Numbered from the stretch's first letter, positions 1 through 9,950 are shown. The stretch: DNA of 64,000 bases from Sinorhizobium meliloti (GCF_035610345.1 NZ_CP141213.1:1426001-1490000), one strand, 5' to 3'. Notes: generated by a model not told the origin, from the sequence alone. Numbers and translations: made by a program.

Positions 1-84
1 GCATTCACCCATAGTTTTGAAGGATGTGAATGGCACCCACCTGGGTTAGCCTGTTCGGGTATTTCGGCTGAACGGGGATGGGGC

Positions 85-663
85 ATGATCGGCATCAAAA
101 GCGCGGTAGCTGCCGCCGGCGGCAGGCGCGCGCCGCACTCGGCACGACCGGTCTCTGCCGGCGCGCGGGCACTCGGCGCCGCTCTGGCGACGCTTCTTAT
201 GACCCATAACGCCGAGGCCGCAGATCCGATCATTGGTCACGCCTCGGTGATCGACGGCGATACTATTGAAATCGCGGGCGAACGCGTCCAACTTAACAGT
301 GTGGACGCGCCGGAAGAGTGGCAGGTCTGCCTCGATGAAAGAGGAGCAGATTATCGGTGCGGCAAGGAATCGGCCTCGGCCCTGGATGCATTCTTGTCGG
401 CATCCCGTCCGACCCGCTGCGAGTTTGCCGGACGGGATCGTTACGGCCGCTTCGTCGGAACGTGTTTCCGGGCCGATGGCAAAGACGTGAACCGCTGGTT
501 GATCGAGTCCGGCAATGCAGTCGATCGCGACACGGACAACAAAGGCCTCTATGCATCCGCGCAGCAAACTGCCAAATCGAACGGTGCCGGAATCTGGCGC
601 GCACAGCCCGAACACGCCTGCGCGGCGCGCGTCGGCCGCGTAAACCGAAAGCCGAATTGTTGA
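85..663 (+). CDS. Thermonuclease-like (SNase fold) exported protein
   Basis: A 192-residue protein with an Ala-rich hydrophobic N-terminal segment ending near AEA-AD (about residue 46), consistent with export. The SNase-like fold follows: VIDGDT (about 55-60), VDAPE (73-77) and DRYGRFVG, which match the Ca-binding Asp residues, Glu43 and Arg87 of staphylococcal nuclease. The position of catalytic Arg35 appears to be Gln69 (RVQL instead of the usual VRL), so nuclease activity may be reduced. Six Cys residues suggest disulfides in the periplasm. GGGGATGGGG lies just before the ATG. The small membrane protein gene follows after 19 bp and is probably cotranscribed. The family is clear; the substrate is not known. 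Confidence 0.85.
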   Translation: MIGIKSAVAAAGGRRAPHSARPVSAGARALGAALATLLMTHNAEAADPIIGHASVIDGDTIEIAGERVQLNSVDAPEEWQVCLDERGADYRCGKESASALDAFLSASRPTRCEFAGRDRYGRFVGTCFRADGKDVNRWLIESGNAVDRDTDNKGLYASAQQTAKSNGAGIWRAQPEHACAARVGRVNRKPNC

Positions 664-682
664 AGGCTGCAAACGAGAGCCA

Positions 683-940
683 ATGATCTTAGAACTCTGG
701 ATCCTGTGCGCCATTGTTACCGCCGTCGTCGCGGCGGTCCGAGGCGGCCATAGTCTGCTCTGGCTGCTCATCGGCTGTCTTCTCGGGCCGATCGGTGTTC
801 TGGCGGCGATCTTCGTGCCTTCACTCAAATCGAAGGACCCTTTGGTTGCTGCAAAACGCCAGAGCGAGGTTGACGAGCTGGCGAAACCGCTTCGCGAAGG
901 CGACACCAAGACCGTCTCCGCAAAACCAAAGGATCGCTGA
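683..940 (+). CDS. Small two-helix membrane protein, unknown function
   Basis: An 85-residue protein with two predicted membrane segments (about 2-22 and 24-48) joined by a very short RGGH turn, then a charged, lysine-rich hydrophilic tail. The second helix contains a GPIG motif. Small rhizobial membrane proteins of this build are common, but I do not recognise a named family. It starts 19 bp after the thermonuclease-like gene with GAGAG upstream of ATG, so the two probably form a short operon. Confidence 0.65.
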   Translation: MILELWILCAIVTAVVAAVRGGHSLLWLLIGCLLGPIGVLAAIFVPSLKSKDPLVAAKRQSEVDELAKPLREGDTKTVSAKPKDR

Positions 941-1026
941 TTCCGATAACGACCTATGGCCTAGCTCTGCCGACTGCACGGCCTCAGGCCTGTTGAGATC
1001 GAATACCCGCCGCCGCTTGTTGAATT

Positions 1027-1143
1027 CCTCATTCCTGTGCTTGTCACAGGAATCCAGCTAGACCAAGTCCTTGGGCTGAAAGAACGCTTCCCGCGCCGCG
1101 GACGCGGCGCTGCTGGATCTCTGTGACAGGCACAGAGATGAGG
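1027..1143. repeat. Palindromic intergenic repeat, copy 1
   Basis: The element begins CCTCATTCCTGTGCTTGTCA and ends with the near reverse complement (CTGTGACAGGCACAGAGATGAGG, split here as CTGTGACAGG then CACAGAGATGAGG). A central block holds CCAAGTCCTTGGGCTGAAAG and a GC-rich GCGCCGCG region. The middle is nearly identical to copy 2 at 1272. It resembles the dispersed palindromic units scattered through rhizobial intergenic DNA. Confidence 0.75.
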
Positions 1144-1271
1144 GTGGAGAGGGTGCGGTCCTCGACGCGTTTCATAAACCATGAAGATAGCGGGGCGGCG
1201 CGGAAGGTCCCGGGTCACGCCGCTATACAGCGTCCCGCTTCGCTTCGATGTAGTAGCTGCACATCCCGGTC

Positions 1272-1389
1272 CCTCATTCCTGTGCTTGTCACAGGAATCC
1301 AGCCAGACCAAGTCCTTGGGCTGAAAGAACGCTTCCCGCGCCGCAGACGCGGCGCTGCTCTCATCCCTGTGACGAGCACAAGGATGAGG
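1272..1389. repeat. Palindromic intergenic repeat, copy 2
   Basis: Second copy of the element at 1027, in direct orientation and about 245 bp away. The arms are CCTCATTCCTGTGCTTGTCA at the left and TGACGAGCACAAGGATGAGG at the right, imperfect inverted repeats of each other. The roughly 75-bp core differs from copy 1 at only a few positions. Confidence 0.75.
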
Positions 1390-1423
1390 TGAGGAGAGGT
1401 TGCAGCCCTCCGAAAAGTTTTCC

Positions 1424-1530
1424 TATAGCGTCGCGCCTTCCGAGACACGCAAAGGTCGCTGTAGCACTTTGAGCTGCTGCATGTTTTTGTCCATTGATCG
1501 GCTACGATCAAAGGAAACATGCAGTGGGCG
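1424..1530. repeat. Repeat-like block with long hairpin
   Basis: Contains CACGCAAAGGTCGCTGTAGC followed by a hairpin at 1477-1524 with arms CTGCATGTTT and AAACATGCAG and an inner GATCG/CGATC pairing. I have the impression that closely similar sequence recurs downstream of genes in many rhizobia, but I cannot confirm that here. It could be a repeat or a structured RNA end; there is no coding signal. Confidence 0.45.
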
Positions 1531-1604
1531 CACCGTGCCATTCGCCCTCTCGACAGGGACGGTGGATACGGCATCTTTCGGGGCACGTAGCTTCAAAGGG
1601 CTAT

Positions 1605-1639
1605 AGCGTTTCACTGTTTCACAGGAACAGTGAAACGCT
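1605..1639. terminator. Perfect hairpin downstream of VOC gene
   Basis: A 14-bp uninterrupted stem, AGCGTTTCACTGTT paired with AACAGTGAAACGCT, around a 7-nt loop (TCACAGG). It lies 22 bp beyond the stop codon of the VOC gene on the minus strand. There is no U-tract on either side, so it may stabilise the mRNA end or work with another factor. Confidence 0.5.
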
Positions 1640-1661
1640 CTCGACTCGGAACCTGCAGCCG

Positions 1662-2045
1662 TCAGCGAGCCGCTGGCTGAAACAGCTCCACCATATTGCC
1701 GGAGGGATCGATCAGCAGTATCTGCGATCCGCCGGGTCCGGTCACGACGTCGTTGCGAAACCTGACGCCGGCGACGCGCAGGCGCTCGACCTCGACAGTC
1801 AGGTCGTCGACGATGAGATGAATCCGGTTCCAGCCGCCCGGCGAAGGACGTTCGCCGTCCGGCATTGGCCGTCCCGCAGAGCTCAATGGGCCGCTCAGCA
1901 ACAGCCGCAGGGCACCCCGCCTGACATCCGCGAAAGCGGGAGCGTGGTTGGAGAGAAGCGAAAAGCCGAGATACTTCGTGTACCATTCGACCGCAGCCTC
2001 GACGTCGTCCACCATATAACGCACGTTGACGGTTGTTTCCGACAT
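1662..2045 (-). CDS. VOC (glyoxalase/bleomycin-resistance) family protein
   Basis: A 127-residue single VOC-fold protein. It has the typical opening VRYMVDDVEAAVEWYTKYLG and a second beta-alpha unit, NRIHLIVDDLTVEVERLR, ending DPSGNMVELFQP. The C-terminal Glu of NMVELF is a usual metal ligand. The start at 2045 is preferred over the longer frame because GGAGGCGGGA lies just upstream. The family covers glyoxalases, dioxygenases and drug-binding proteins. Nothing in the sequence or neighbours fixes a substrate. Confidence 0.8.
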   Translation of the reverse strand: MSETTVNVRYMVDDVEAAVEWYTKYLGFSLLSNHAPAFADVRRGALRLLLSGPLSSAGRPMPDGERPSPGGWNRIHLIVDDLTVEVERLRVAGVRFRNDVVTGPGGSQILLIDPSGNMVELFQPAAR

Positions 2046-2194
2046 TCCCGCCTCCCGATCCGAGTTCACCAAAACAGCGCGAATACGCTACCAATTTTCG
2101 CGCGATTATTGGCGACGTCAATGTCCCTTTCGCGACTGCTGGTCCCCACCTCGTGCGGCGAGGGGGGCGGCCCGCACGTGAGACGGGCCGGCAC

Positions 2195-2697
2195 TCAATC
2201 GGCGATGCGTTTCACCATGATGACATCGTCAATCTCCCGGCCCTCGTGAAGAAAACCGCCTGGAATGCGGCCGGCTACAGAAAAGCCCTCGCGATGGTAA
2301 AATCGGATCGCCGTCGGGTTGTCGGCGCTGACGGCAAGCTCCAGCTGTTTGATGCCCTCATTTCGTGCGTAATCCGCGACAGCATCCAGAAGCCGCCTCG
2401 CGAGCCCGGTTCCGCGCAGTTCCCGGCGCAAATAGACCATGACGAGCGTCGCGCGATGCGCCATCTTGCTGGCGCTCTGACGCATCAGGCCCATGATGCC
2501 GATTGGGACATCGTCCTGGAAGGCAACGAAGACGGGGTTGCCGACGGTTCTGCGCCGCCACTCCTCGTCCGGCAGCTTTTCCCAATCTTCGGCGCTGCTG
2601 GCAAAGGAGGCCGGCTCCGTCCGAAGCGCCTCCAGCCGAATGCTGCGGAAGGTCGCGACATCATCGATAACAAGCAGTCTGATCGTCGTGCTCACGA

Positions 2698-2701
<4 letters not shown>
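2195..2701 (-). CDS. GNAT family N-acetyltransferase
   Basis: A 168-residue GNAT protein. The acetyl-CoA-binding motif A is [17 protein letters not shown] (R/QxxGxG/A type), and motif B includes [13 protein letters not shown]. The start chosen is a GTG at 2701 that overlaps the stop of the upstream ABC ATPase gene (GTGA); another GTG lies two codons later. The frame is open further upstream only because it crosses the ATPase gene. The overlap suggests translational coupling as the last gene of the sugar-ABC operon. The acceptor substrate is unknown. Confidence 0.8.
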
Positions 2702-3828
<1,127 letters not shown>

Positions 3829-3878
3829 TAATCTGTCTCCGGCCACCGGCGCAGCGGCATAGCCGCCAATAGGGAAGG

Positions 3879-3910
3879 CGGGACCGCCGAGCCGAGGCCC
3901 TGCGGTCCCG
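3879..3910. terminator. Intercistronic hairpin after the binding-protein gene
   Basis: A 9-bp perfect GC-rich stem (CGGGACCGC with GCGGTCCCG) lies a few bases beyond the stop of the solute-binding-protein gene. Such hairpins often protect the abundant binding-protein mRNA from decay or partly stop transcription before the ATPase gene. Confidence 0.5.
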
Positions 3911-3916
3911 GCGGGT

Positions 3917-5146
3917 TTATTTGTACTGTTCGAGGTCGGCGGCCGCCTTCTTCAGGGCATCCGCCGGCTCGGCATTGCCGGTCACCACCGACTGGACCAT
4001 CTCGATCATCGTGTTCTGGAAACCTTTGAAGTCCTTGAAGAGCGGCTCCGGACCACCATAGGCTATCCCGTCGATAAACGGCTTCCAGGACGGATCGGCC
4101 TTGACGAATTCGTCCACCTTCGGAGACGGCCGAAGCGGCGTCAGACCTGCACCGCCCTGCAACTCGTACTCGCCCTGCGGGCCGGGAGAGGTGATGAACT
4201 TGGCGAACTCGATCGCTTTCTCCTCGACACCCGTATCCTTGAACACCACAAGGCTGTCGGTGATCAGCAGGGTGCCTTCACCCTTGGCCGAAGGGCCGAG
4301 CGGCAGCGGCGCTACACCCCAATTGACCTTCGTTTCCTTCAGTCGGGCGGCAGCCCCGGAGCCCGACTGGATCATGCCGACTTTCCCGTCAAGGAAGATG
4401 GCGCGGATTTCATTCTGCTCGTAAGCCGTCGCCCCTTCGACCGAATAGGGGGTGATGTCCTTGTAGGCCTGCAGGGCGGCAAGGACTTCCGGGCTGTCGA
4501 TGACGATATTGTCGCCGTCGATGACCTTGCCGTTATTGGTGTAAACCCAGTGCATGAACTGGTGCATGGTGTTGTCGAAGGTCTTGGCCGGAAGTCCGTA
4601 ACCCGCAATACCGGTCTTTTCCTTGATCTGCTTGGCGAAGGCGATCTCTTCGGCCCAGGTTTTGGGCGGGACTTCCGGATCAAGACCGGCCTGTTTGAAA
4701 AGGTCCTTGTTCCAGTAGAGCGCCTTGGTGGAAAATGCGATAGGGACGCCCCACTGCGTTCCCTCGAATGTCACCGTGTCGACGATATTCGGATAGTAGC
4801 CTTTTTTCTCGTCCTCCGTCATCGGGACCGGAACGATCAATTCGTTCTCGGCGAACTCCTTGAGCGCGCGCGATCCGACATAGGCCATGCCGACCGGCGT
4901 CCCGGCCACGGCAAGCGTCGTCGCCTTGTCCTGACACTGGGCCCAGCCGACGACTTCGGGCGTGACCTTCCAGCCGGGATTCTTCCCCTCCCATTCCTTG
5001 ATGTATTTCTCGTGGATAGGATCGATCGTGTCGCCGCAATAGATCCAGCTGATCTCCTGGTCCGCGGCCTGTGCGGCGACGCTGCCGAGAGCGGTCGATC
5101 CGAGCAGCGCAAGCGTGAAAAAGGTAGCTTTGCAAGCAATAGTCAC
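3917..5146 (-). CDS. ABC transporter extracellular solute-binding protein (sugar type)
   Basis: A 409-residue family 1 periplasmic binding protein. The signal peptide runs to about residue 28 (cleavage near AAQA-AD). The mature protein has sugar-binding features: W-rich segments, [19 protein letters not shown] and [16 protein letters not shown]. The start codon is GTG, with GGGGAG 8 nt upstream. It delivers substrate to the two permeases encoded upstream in the operon. The exact sugar or polyol is not evident; the Gfo/Idh/MocA gene suggests a polyol, inositol-like compound or sugar. Confidence 0.9.
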   Translation of the reverse strand: MTIACKATFFTLALLGSTALGSVAAQAADQEISWIYCGDTIDPIHEKYIKEWEGKNPGWKVTPEVVGWAQCQDKATTLAVAGTPVGMAYVGSRALKEFAENELIVPVPMTEDEKKGYYPNIVDTVTFEGTQWGVPIAFSTKALYWNKDLFKQAGLDPEVPPKTWAEEIAFAKQIKEKTGIAGYGLPAKTFDNTMHQFMHWVYTNNGKVIDGDNIVIDSPEVLAALQAYKDITPYSVEGATAYEQNEIRAIFLDGKVGMIQSGSGAAARLKETKVNWGVAPLPLGPSAKGEGTLLITDSLVVFKDTGVEEKAIEFAKFITSPGPQGEYELQGGAGLTPLRPSPKVDEFVKADPSWKPFIDGIAYGGPEPLFKDFKGFQNTMIEMVQSVVTGNAEPADALKKAAADLEQYK

Positions 5147-5175
5147 TGATGAAACTCCCCTGTTTTAATGGTTGC

Positions 5176-6033
5176 TTATTGTTTCACCGCGCCGGCGGTC
5201 AGACCGCTGACGAGATAGCGTTGAAGGAAGAAGATCACGATCACGGCCGGAGCGATGCCGACGAAGCTCGCCGCCATGAGCTCATTCCAGACCACCTCCT
5301 GCCGGCCGAAATAGGCGAAAAGGCCCACGGGCAGCGGCATGTACTCGCTCTTTGAGTTGAAGGTCAGCGCGAAAATGAACTGCTGGGCATAGGAGCCGAT
5401 GAAGGTCGTGATTGCCACAACGGTGATACCCGGCATGGCGATCGGCAGGATCACCCGGCGAAGAGTGTAGAAATGGCTCGCACCGTCGACGAAGGCTGCC
5501 TCGTCCAGCTCGCGCGGGATGCGCATCATGTAGGTGCGCAGAAGCCAGATAGCAGAGGGGATCAGGAAGGCGACACCCGGCACGATCATGGCAAAATAGG
5601 TATTCAGCACGCCGAAGCTGCGCATCAGCCGAAAGAGGGGGATGAGCAGCACGGCGCCCGAGAACATGTTGACCGCCAGGAAAGCGGCAAGCAGCGCCCC
5701 GCTGCCACGGAACCTGAAGCGCGCAAAGGCATAGGCCGCCGGCACCACCAGCACCAGCACGACGGCTGTCACGATGATGGAAATGAAGAAGGAGTTGAAG
5801 ATATAGCGGGCGAAGCCCGGCACGCTCACCCACATGGTGCGATAGGCTTCGAAGGAGCCGTCCTCGGGCCAGAAGCGGTAGGGAGAGGAAAAAAGGCGGC
5901 TCAGCGGCTTCAGAGATACGAGGAAGCCTTCGACGAAAGGCGCGAGGATGAAAGTGAGGAAGACGAAGATGCCCGCATAGATGCCGACGAGCTCGTACCA
6001 GCGATAGCGGTTGATCATTGCGGGCTGGCTCAT
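5176..6033 (-). CDS. Sugar ABC permease (MalG-like)
   Basis: A 285-residue inner-membrane protein with six predicted helices. The CUT1 EAA loop reads ELDEAAFVDGASHFYTLRRV with the conserved G and downstream LP (ILPIAMPGITVV). Its start overlaps the stop of the other permease by 4 nt (ATGA), with GGGAGAAA upstream. It forms the translocation pore with the MalF-like subunit. Confidence 0.92.
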   Translation of the reverse strand: MSQPAMINRYRWYELVGIYAGIFVFLTFILAPFVEGFLVSLKPLSRLFSSPYRFWPEDGSFEAYRTMWVSVPGFARYIFNSFFISIIVTAVVLVLVVPAAYAFARFRFRGSGALLAAFLAVNMFSGAVLLIPLFRLMRSFGVLNTYFAMIVPGVAFLIPSAIWLLRTYMMRIPRELDEAAFVDGASHFYTLRRVILPIAMPGITVVAITTFIGSYAQQFIFALTFNSKSEYMPLPVGLFAYFGRQEVVWNELMAASFVGIAPAVIVIFFLQRYLVSGLTAGAVKQ

Positions 6034-6914
6034 CGGCTTTCTCCCGTGGCAAGACGGTGCGTGACGCGGAAATAGGCGATGCAGAAGATCGACAGGAAGA
6101 TGCAGATCAGCACGGCGCGCGCCGCGCCCTCCCCGTACTTCTTCGAGCCGATCGCGGTGCGGTAGGTGTCGATGATCATCGTGGTCGTGTCGCCGTTCGG
6201 CCCGCCCTGGGTCAGGATCCAGATGATGTCGAACGAGTTGAAGGTGGCGATCAGCGACAGCATCGACATGGTGATCATCGACGGCACGAGGAGCGGCAGG
6301 GTGATGCGGCGAAAGCGGTAGAAGCGCCCTGCTCCGTCGGTCCAGGCGGCCTCGTAGAGATCCTGCGGGATCGCCTGCATCGAGGCGAGCATGTAGAGCG
6401 TTACGAGGGGCACGCCGATCCAGACGTCGGTGACGATGGTCGCCCAGAAAGCGGTGGAGCCATGCGCCAGGAAGGCGACCGGACCGTCCACAAGCCCCCA
6501 GTTCTGGAGCATACCGGAGATCATCCCGAACTGGCCGTTATACATCCAGCCCCACATGAAGATGCCGATCGCCATGGGCACGATCCACGGCGGCATGGTG
6601 AGCAGGCGAAAAAGCGCCCGCCCGGGGACTGCGGCGTTCAGCATCACGGCGCCGAATGTGCCGATGATCATCTTGATCGTCACCGAGAAGGCGGTCCAGA
6701 CGAAGGTGCGGAGGATCACTTCCGCGAAGGTGGCGTTGAAGATCTTGTCGTAATTGGCTGTGCCGATCCAATTGGTCGTCTTCTTCAGCGAGGCATCGGT
6801 GAAGGACAGGACGAAGGTATCGACCAGCGGATAGGCGACGATAACCGTCACGTAGAAAACGGCCGGAAGCAGCAGGATCCAGGCGAAGATGATCGTGCTG
6901 CGCCGAACGCTCAT
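6030..6914 (-). CDS. Sugar ABC permease (MalF-like)
   Basis: A 294-residue inner-membrane permease with six predicted helices. The EAA motif is DLYEAAWTDGAGRFYRFRRI followed by TLPLLVPSM. A strong AGAGGGGGAGGGG ribosome site precedes ATG. It lies 12 bp after the oxidoreductase gene and overlaps the next permease, as expected for one transcript. Confidence 0.92.
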   Translation of the reverse strand: MSVRRSTIIFAWILLLPAVFYVTVIVAYPLVDTFVLSFTDASLKKTTNWIGTANYDKIFNATFAEVILRTFVWTAFSVTIKMIIGTFGAVMLNAAVPGRALFRLLTMPPWIVPMAIGIFMWGWMYNGQFGMISGMLQNWGLVDGPVAFLAHGSTAFWATIVTDVWIGVPLVTLYMLASMQAIPQDLYEAAWTDGAGRFYRFRRITLPLLVPSMITMSMLSLIATFNSFDIIWILTQGGPNGDTTTMIIDTYRTAIGSKKYGEGAARAVLICIFLSIFCIAYFRVTHRLATGESR

Positions 6915-6926
6915 CCCCTCCCCCTC

Positions 6927-8087
6927 TCAAGCCGCACGGGCATGCAGGGCTTCATCGAAGCGGTCCCAGAGGGGCCGAAGATCGACGACTGTCCGTTTCA
7001 TCCGCGCCTCATCCATGGACAGTGCCAGTATGCCCGCTTCCAGCGCGTCGAGCGGCGAGACCGGCAGGGGACCGCCATCCCGCACATGCGCGATGATCTC
7101 GGCCGCCATCTGCTCGTCGGCGCCGTAGTGTTGCGAAAGCGCCGTCTCCTTGGCGTAGCGCTTCTCGACGACCTTCCTGCCCGACAGCACCTCGTGCACG
7201 TCCAGATAGCCGCGAATGAAGTCGCCCTCCGCCATGCCGCGCGATCCGACGACGCAAAAGCGGCGGAACTGGTCCGGCACGTTGAGGTTGGTGTGGAAGT
7301 TCATCGCGACGCCGTTGGCATATTCGACGATGGCGACCTGATAGTCGATGATGTCGCCGTCACTGTCGAAGACCTTGTCGGAACCGAGCCAGCCGCTCGG
7401 CTTGCGGTGGAAGAGCTGCAGGTCGTTGACGCCGTCGCGACTGGGGTCATTGGCCGGAATGAAGCTCTTGCGGCCGCCGAAACTGGCGACGCGTTCCGGC
7501 CGCACGCCGACCACGCCATTGTAGAGATCGAGATCGTGACAGCATTTCTCGAGCATGAAGCTTCCGGCATAACGTCCGTAGCGGCGCCAGTCGCGCATGA
7601 AGAATGCGCCGTGATAGGGCTCTATGTGCTCGGCGGCCTCGATCGAAACCACGTGACCGAGCGTTCCCGCGGCTTGCGCAGCGCGCAGGTCACGATAGAG
7701 CGGCGCATAACGCAGCACGAGACCGACCATCAGCCGGTCGGGCCCGTGTTTCGAAAGCAGCGCCGCAAGTTCCAGGCTCTGCTCTATCGTGCTGACGATC
7801 GGCTTCTCGCAGAAGACCTTGATACCGGCCTCGAGACCGATGCGGATATGATCGAGATGCATGTGGTTCGGCGAGCCGATCATCAGGAGATCGAGCTTTT
7901 CGCCGGCGATCAGCTCTTCAGGCGTGGCGTAGGCCCTGCCGGCGGAAATGCCTTTTTCGGTAAGCGTGGCAAGGCCGGCTGGTTCGGGATCGACATATCC
8001 CGCGATCTCGAAGGCTTCGTCGATCGCCTTGAAGACATAGCCCAGATACCCCAGACGGAATCCGAGTCCGATTATCCCGACTTTCAT
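6927..8087 (-). CDS. Gfo/Idh/MocA family NAD(P)-dependent oxidoreductase
   Basis: A 386-residue protein with an N-terminal Rossmann fold (MKVGIIGLGFRLGYLGYV; the usual GxGxxG is altered to GLGFRLG) and the conserved EKP (FCEKPIVS) that follows the cofactor domain. The C-terminal dehydrogenase domain includes EKCCHDLDLYN. Members oxidise or epimerise sugars, inositols and their derivatives in the cytosol. As first gene of the ABC operon it probably acts on the imported compound. The unusual glycine loop leaves the cofactor choice open. Confidence 0.88.
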   Translation of the reverse strand: MKVGIIGLGFRLGYLGYVFKAIDEAFEIAGYVDPEPAGLATLTEKGISAGRAYATPEELIAGEKLDLLMIGSPNHMHLDHIRIGLEAGIKVFCEKPIVSTIEQSLELAALLSKHGPDRLMVGLVLRYAPLYRDLRAAQAAGTLGHVVSIEAAEHIEPYHGAFFMRDWRRYGRYAGSFMLEKCCHDLDLYNGVVGVRPERVASFGGRKSFIPANDPSRDGVNDLQLFHRKPSGWLGSDKVFDSDGDIIDYQVAIVEYANGVAMNFHTNLNVPDQFRRFCVVGSRGMAEGDFIRGYLDVHEVLSGRKVVEKRYAKETALSQHYGADEQMAAEIIAHVRDGGPLPVSPLDALEAGILALSMDEARMKRTVVDLRPLWDRFDEALHARAA

Positions 8088-8139
8088 GCTCGCGCTGTTC
8101 CCTTGTCTCGGCGTAATTATTTTTCGTAGACTGGGACAG

Positions 8140-8198
8140 ATTTTTCACCTCGTCAATGAAAAATCGGAAATTTCGGCAGATTGTGAAATTCATTTTCA
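8140..8198. promoter_or_regulatory. Two operator-like palindromes upstream of the sugar-ABC operon
   Basis: A perfect inverted repeat, ATTTTTCA-N9-TGAAAAAT, lies at 8140-8164, and a second, TGAAA-N5-TTTCA, at 8184-8198. Both are 50-110 bp upstream of the oxidoreductase start. Their TGAAA/TTTCA half-sites resemble operators of RpiR-type sugar regulators. No regulator gene is in this operon, so control would be by a distant gene. Confidence 0.45.
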
Positions 8199-8274
8199 TT
8201 CTCAGCCGTCAAGCTTAGCGCACGCGCAAGCAGCGGCCCAACCCATCCCTCAATCCGATTGGACGCGAGGCGCT

Positions 8275-9012
8275 TCAGATGTGCGCTCGACCGGCGAATG
8301 CCCGTTCAAGCCCCTGGAGCGCATCGTGAATGAGGACGGCCAGCGCGCCGACGATCAAGCCGCCCTGGAGGACAAAGGCGAGATTGTTGGATTGAAGTCC
8401 TGCGATGATGACCTCGCCAAGCGTCTTGGCCGCGACGGTCGAGCCGATCGTCGCCGTCGCGAGACTGATCACGACGGAAAGGCGGATGCCTGTCAGGATC
8501 ACCGGCAGCGCCAGCGGAAGTTCGATCCTGAAGAGCCGCTGGCGCCCGGTCATTCCCGAGCCGCGTGCGGCCTCCATCACCGTCGGCGGCAGCGTCGTCA
8601 GACCGGTCAGGGCATTTTCGAAGATCGGCAGAAGGCCGTAGAGGAAGAGCGCGATCAGGGTCGGCTTCTCGCCGAAGCCGTAAATCGGGACCGCAAGCGC
8701 GAGGACCGCCACCGGCGGGAAAGTCTGGCCGATGTTCACCAGACTGCGCGAGAGCGGCAGAAACTCGGCGCCGGCCTTCCGCGTAACGATGATCGCCAGT
8801 GATACGGCGACGAGGGTCGCGGCCACCGTCGCGACGAATACAGTCCGCAAGTGCAGGACCGTCAGCCAGAACAGGCTGCCCTGGTTGTAGATGGCCGGCG
8901 CGTTCTCCTGCACCAGAGGTTTAAGCAGCGGTTCGAACCAGGCGGGCTGCAGCAGGAAAGCCAGCAACACGGCGAGCACGGTCAGCCGAAACAGATTGGG
9001 CAGCGTGGCCAT
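8275..9012 (-). CDS. yehW: Osmoprotectant ABC permease (YehW-like)
   Basis: A 245-residue OpuB/YehW-type permease with about five to six membrane helices and a permease loop ARGSGMTGRQRLFRIELPLA followed by PVILTGIR. The start at 9012 is chosen because its ATG overlaps the TGA of the ATPase gene (TGATG); the open frame extends further only through that gene. It is the smaller of two permeases in a four-gene system arranged as E. coli yehZYXW. The likely substrate is glycine betaine or a related quaternary amine. Confidence 0.85.
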   Translation of the reverse strand: MATLPNLFRLTVLAVLLAFLLQPAWFEPLLKPLVQENAPAIYNQGSLFWLTVLHLRTVFVATVAATLVAVSLAIIVTRKAGAEFLPLSRSLVNIGQTFPPVAVLALAVPIYGFGEKPTLIALFLYGLLPIFENALTGLTTLPPTVMEAARGSGMTGRQRLFRIELPLALPVILTGIRLSVVISLATATIGSTVAAKTLGEVIIAGLQSNNLAFVLQGGLIVGALAVLIHDALQGLERAFAGRAHI

Positions 9013-9950
9013 CACTGCCGCCTCGCCGCACGCTTCACGATCGCTTCGAGCGTGATCTTGCCCAGGATCGCGCCGTCCGCCGCCGCGACCGGCAGTGCCG
9101 AGCGGCCCGTCCACAGAAGCTCCGACAGCGCGTCACGCTGGCTGAGAACCTCCGGGACCGGCCGGCCCTCGGCCGAGCCGGGCTCCACCGCCGCGCCGAC
9201 CGTCTCGATGCCCAGCAGCCGGAATGGACGCTCGCTGGCGCCGACCAGCGTCTCGACGAAGGGTGTGGCGGGCCTGACGAGCATTTCGGCGGGCGTGGCA
9301 TATTGCACCACCTCGCCCTTGTCCATCACCGCGATCCTGTCGGCAAGGTGGAAGGCCTCTTCCATGTCGTGCGTGACGAGGATGATCGTGGTGCCGAAAT
9401 GTTTCTGGATGGCGGCGAGGTCGTCCTGCGCCTTGGCGCGGATGATCGGATCGAGCGCGCCGAAGGGCTCGTCCATCAGGAGCACGTTGGGCTCCGCCGC
9501 CAGTGCCCTTGCAACGCCCACCCGCTGCTGCTGCCCGCCGGAAAGCTCGTGGGGGTAGCGCGGTCCGAATTCCGCGGGATCGAGCTGGAACAGCTTCAGC
9601 AGCTCCTCGACCTTGGCATCGATGCGGGCTTTTTCCCAGCCGAGCAGCGTCGGCACTGTCGCGATGTTCTGCGCGACCGTCCTGTGCGGGAAGAGGCCAT
9701 GGCCCTGAATGGCGTAGCCGATGCGCCGGCGCAGCTCGAAACCGGGAATCGACCGATTGTCCTCCCCGTCTATCCTGATCGTCCCGGCCGTCGGCTCGAC
9801 GAGGCGATTGATCATTCTGAGGAGCGTCGTCTTGCCGGAGCCGGAGGTTCCGACGACGACGGTGACCGTATGCGGCGCGACCGTCAGCGACACGTCGCTC
9901 ACGACTGCCGTATCGGCATAGCGCTTGGTTATTCCCTCGATTTCGATCAT
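9012..9950 (-). CDS. yehX: Osmoprotectant ABC ATP-binding protein (YehX-like)
   Basis: A 312-residue ATPase with Walker A GTSGSGKTT, Q-loop YAIQGHGLFPHRTV, signature LSGGQQQRVGVARAL, Walker B VLLMDEPFGALDP and switch THDMEEAF. The C-terminal 70 residues form a CBS-like regulatory region, as in OpuA/ProV relatives that sense ionic strength. Its start overlaps the upstream permease stop by 4 nt (ATGA), and its stop overlaps the next permease start. Confidence 0.9.
   Translation of the reverse strand: MIEIEGITKRYADTAVVSDVSLTVAPHTVTVVVGTSGSGKTTLLRMINRLVEPTAGTIRIDGEDNRSIPGFELRRRIGYAIQGHGLFPHRTVAQNIATVPTLLGWEKARIDAKVEELLKLFQLDPAEFGPRYPHELSGGQQQRVGVARALAAEPNVLLMDEPFGALDPIIRAKAQDDLAAIQKHFGTTIILVTHDMEEAFHLADRIAVMDKGEVVQYATPAEMLVRPATPFVETLVGASERPFRLLGIETVGAAVEPGSAEGRPVPEVLSQRDALSELLWTGRSALPVAAADGAILGKITLEAIVKRAARRQ

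Larger units (their letters stand above)
941..1661. other. 721-bp repeat-rich intergenic region
   Basis: No convincing gene lies here; the open frames are short and unlike known proteins. The stretch holds two copies of a palindromic element of about 117 bp (1027-1143 and 1272-1389), a third repeat-like block with a long hairpin (about 1424-1530), and a perfect terminator-like hairpin (1605-1639). It separates converging transcription: the small membrane protein gene on the plus strand and the VOC gene on the minus strand. Confidence 0.7.

Noticed and set aside
6018..8129. A 703-codon plus-strand open frame
   Set aside because: It runs antisense through the permease and Gfo/Idh/MocA genes and is rich in Asp, Arg, Glu and His with no known domain; a GC-driven shadow frame.
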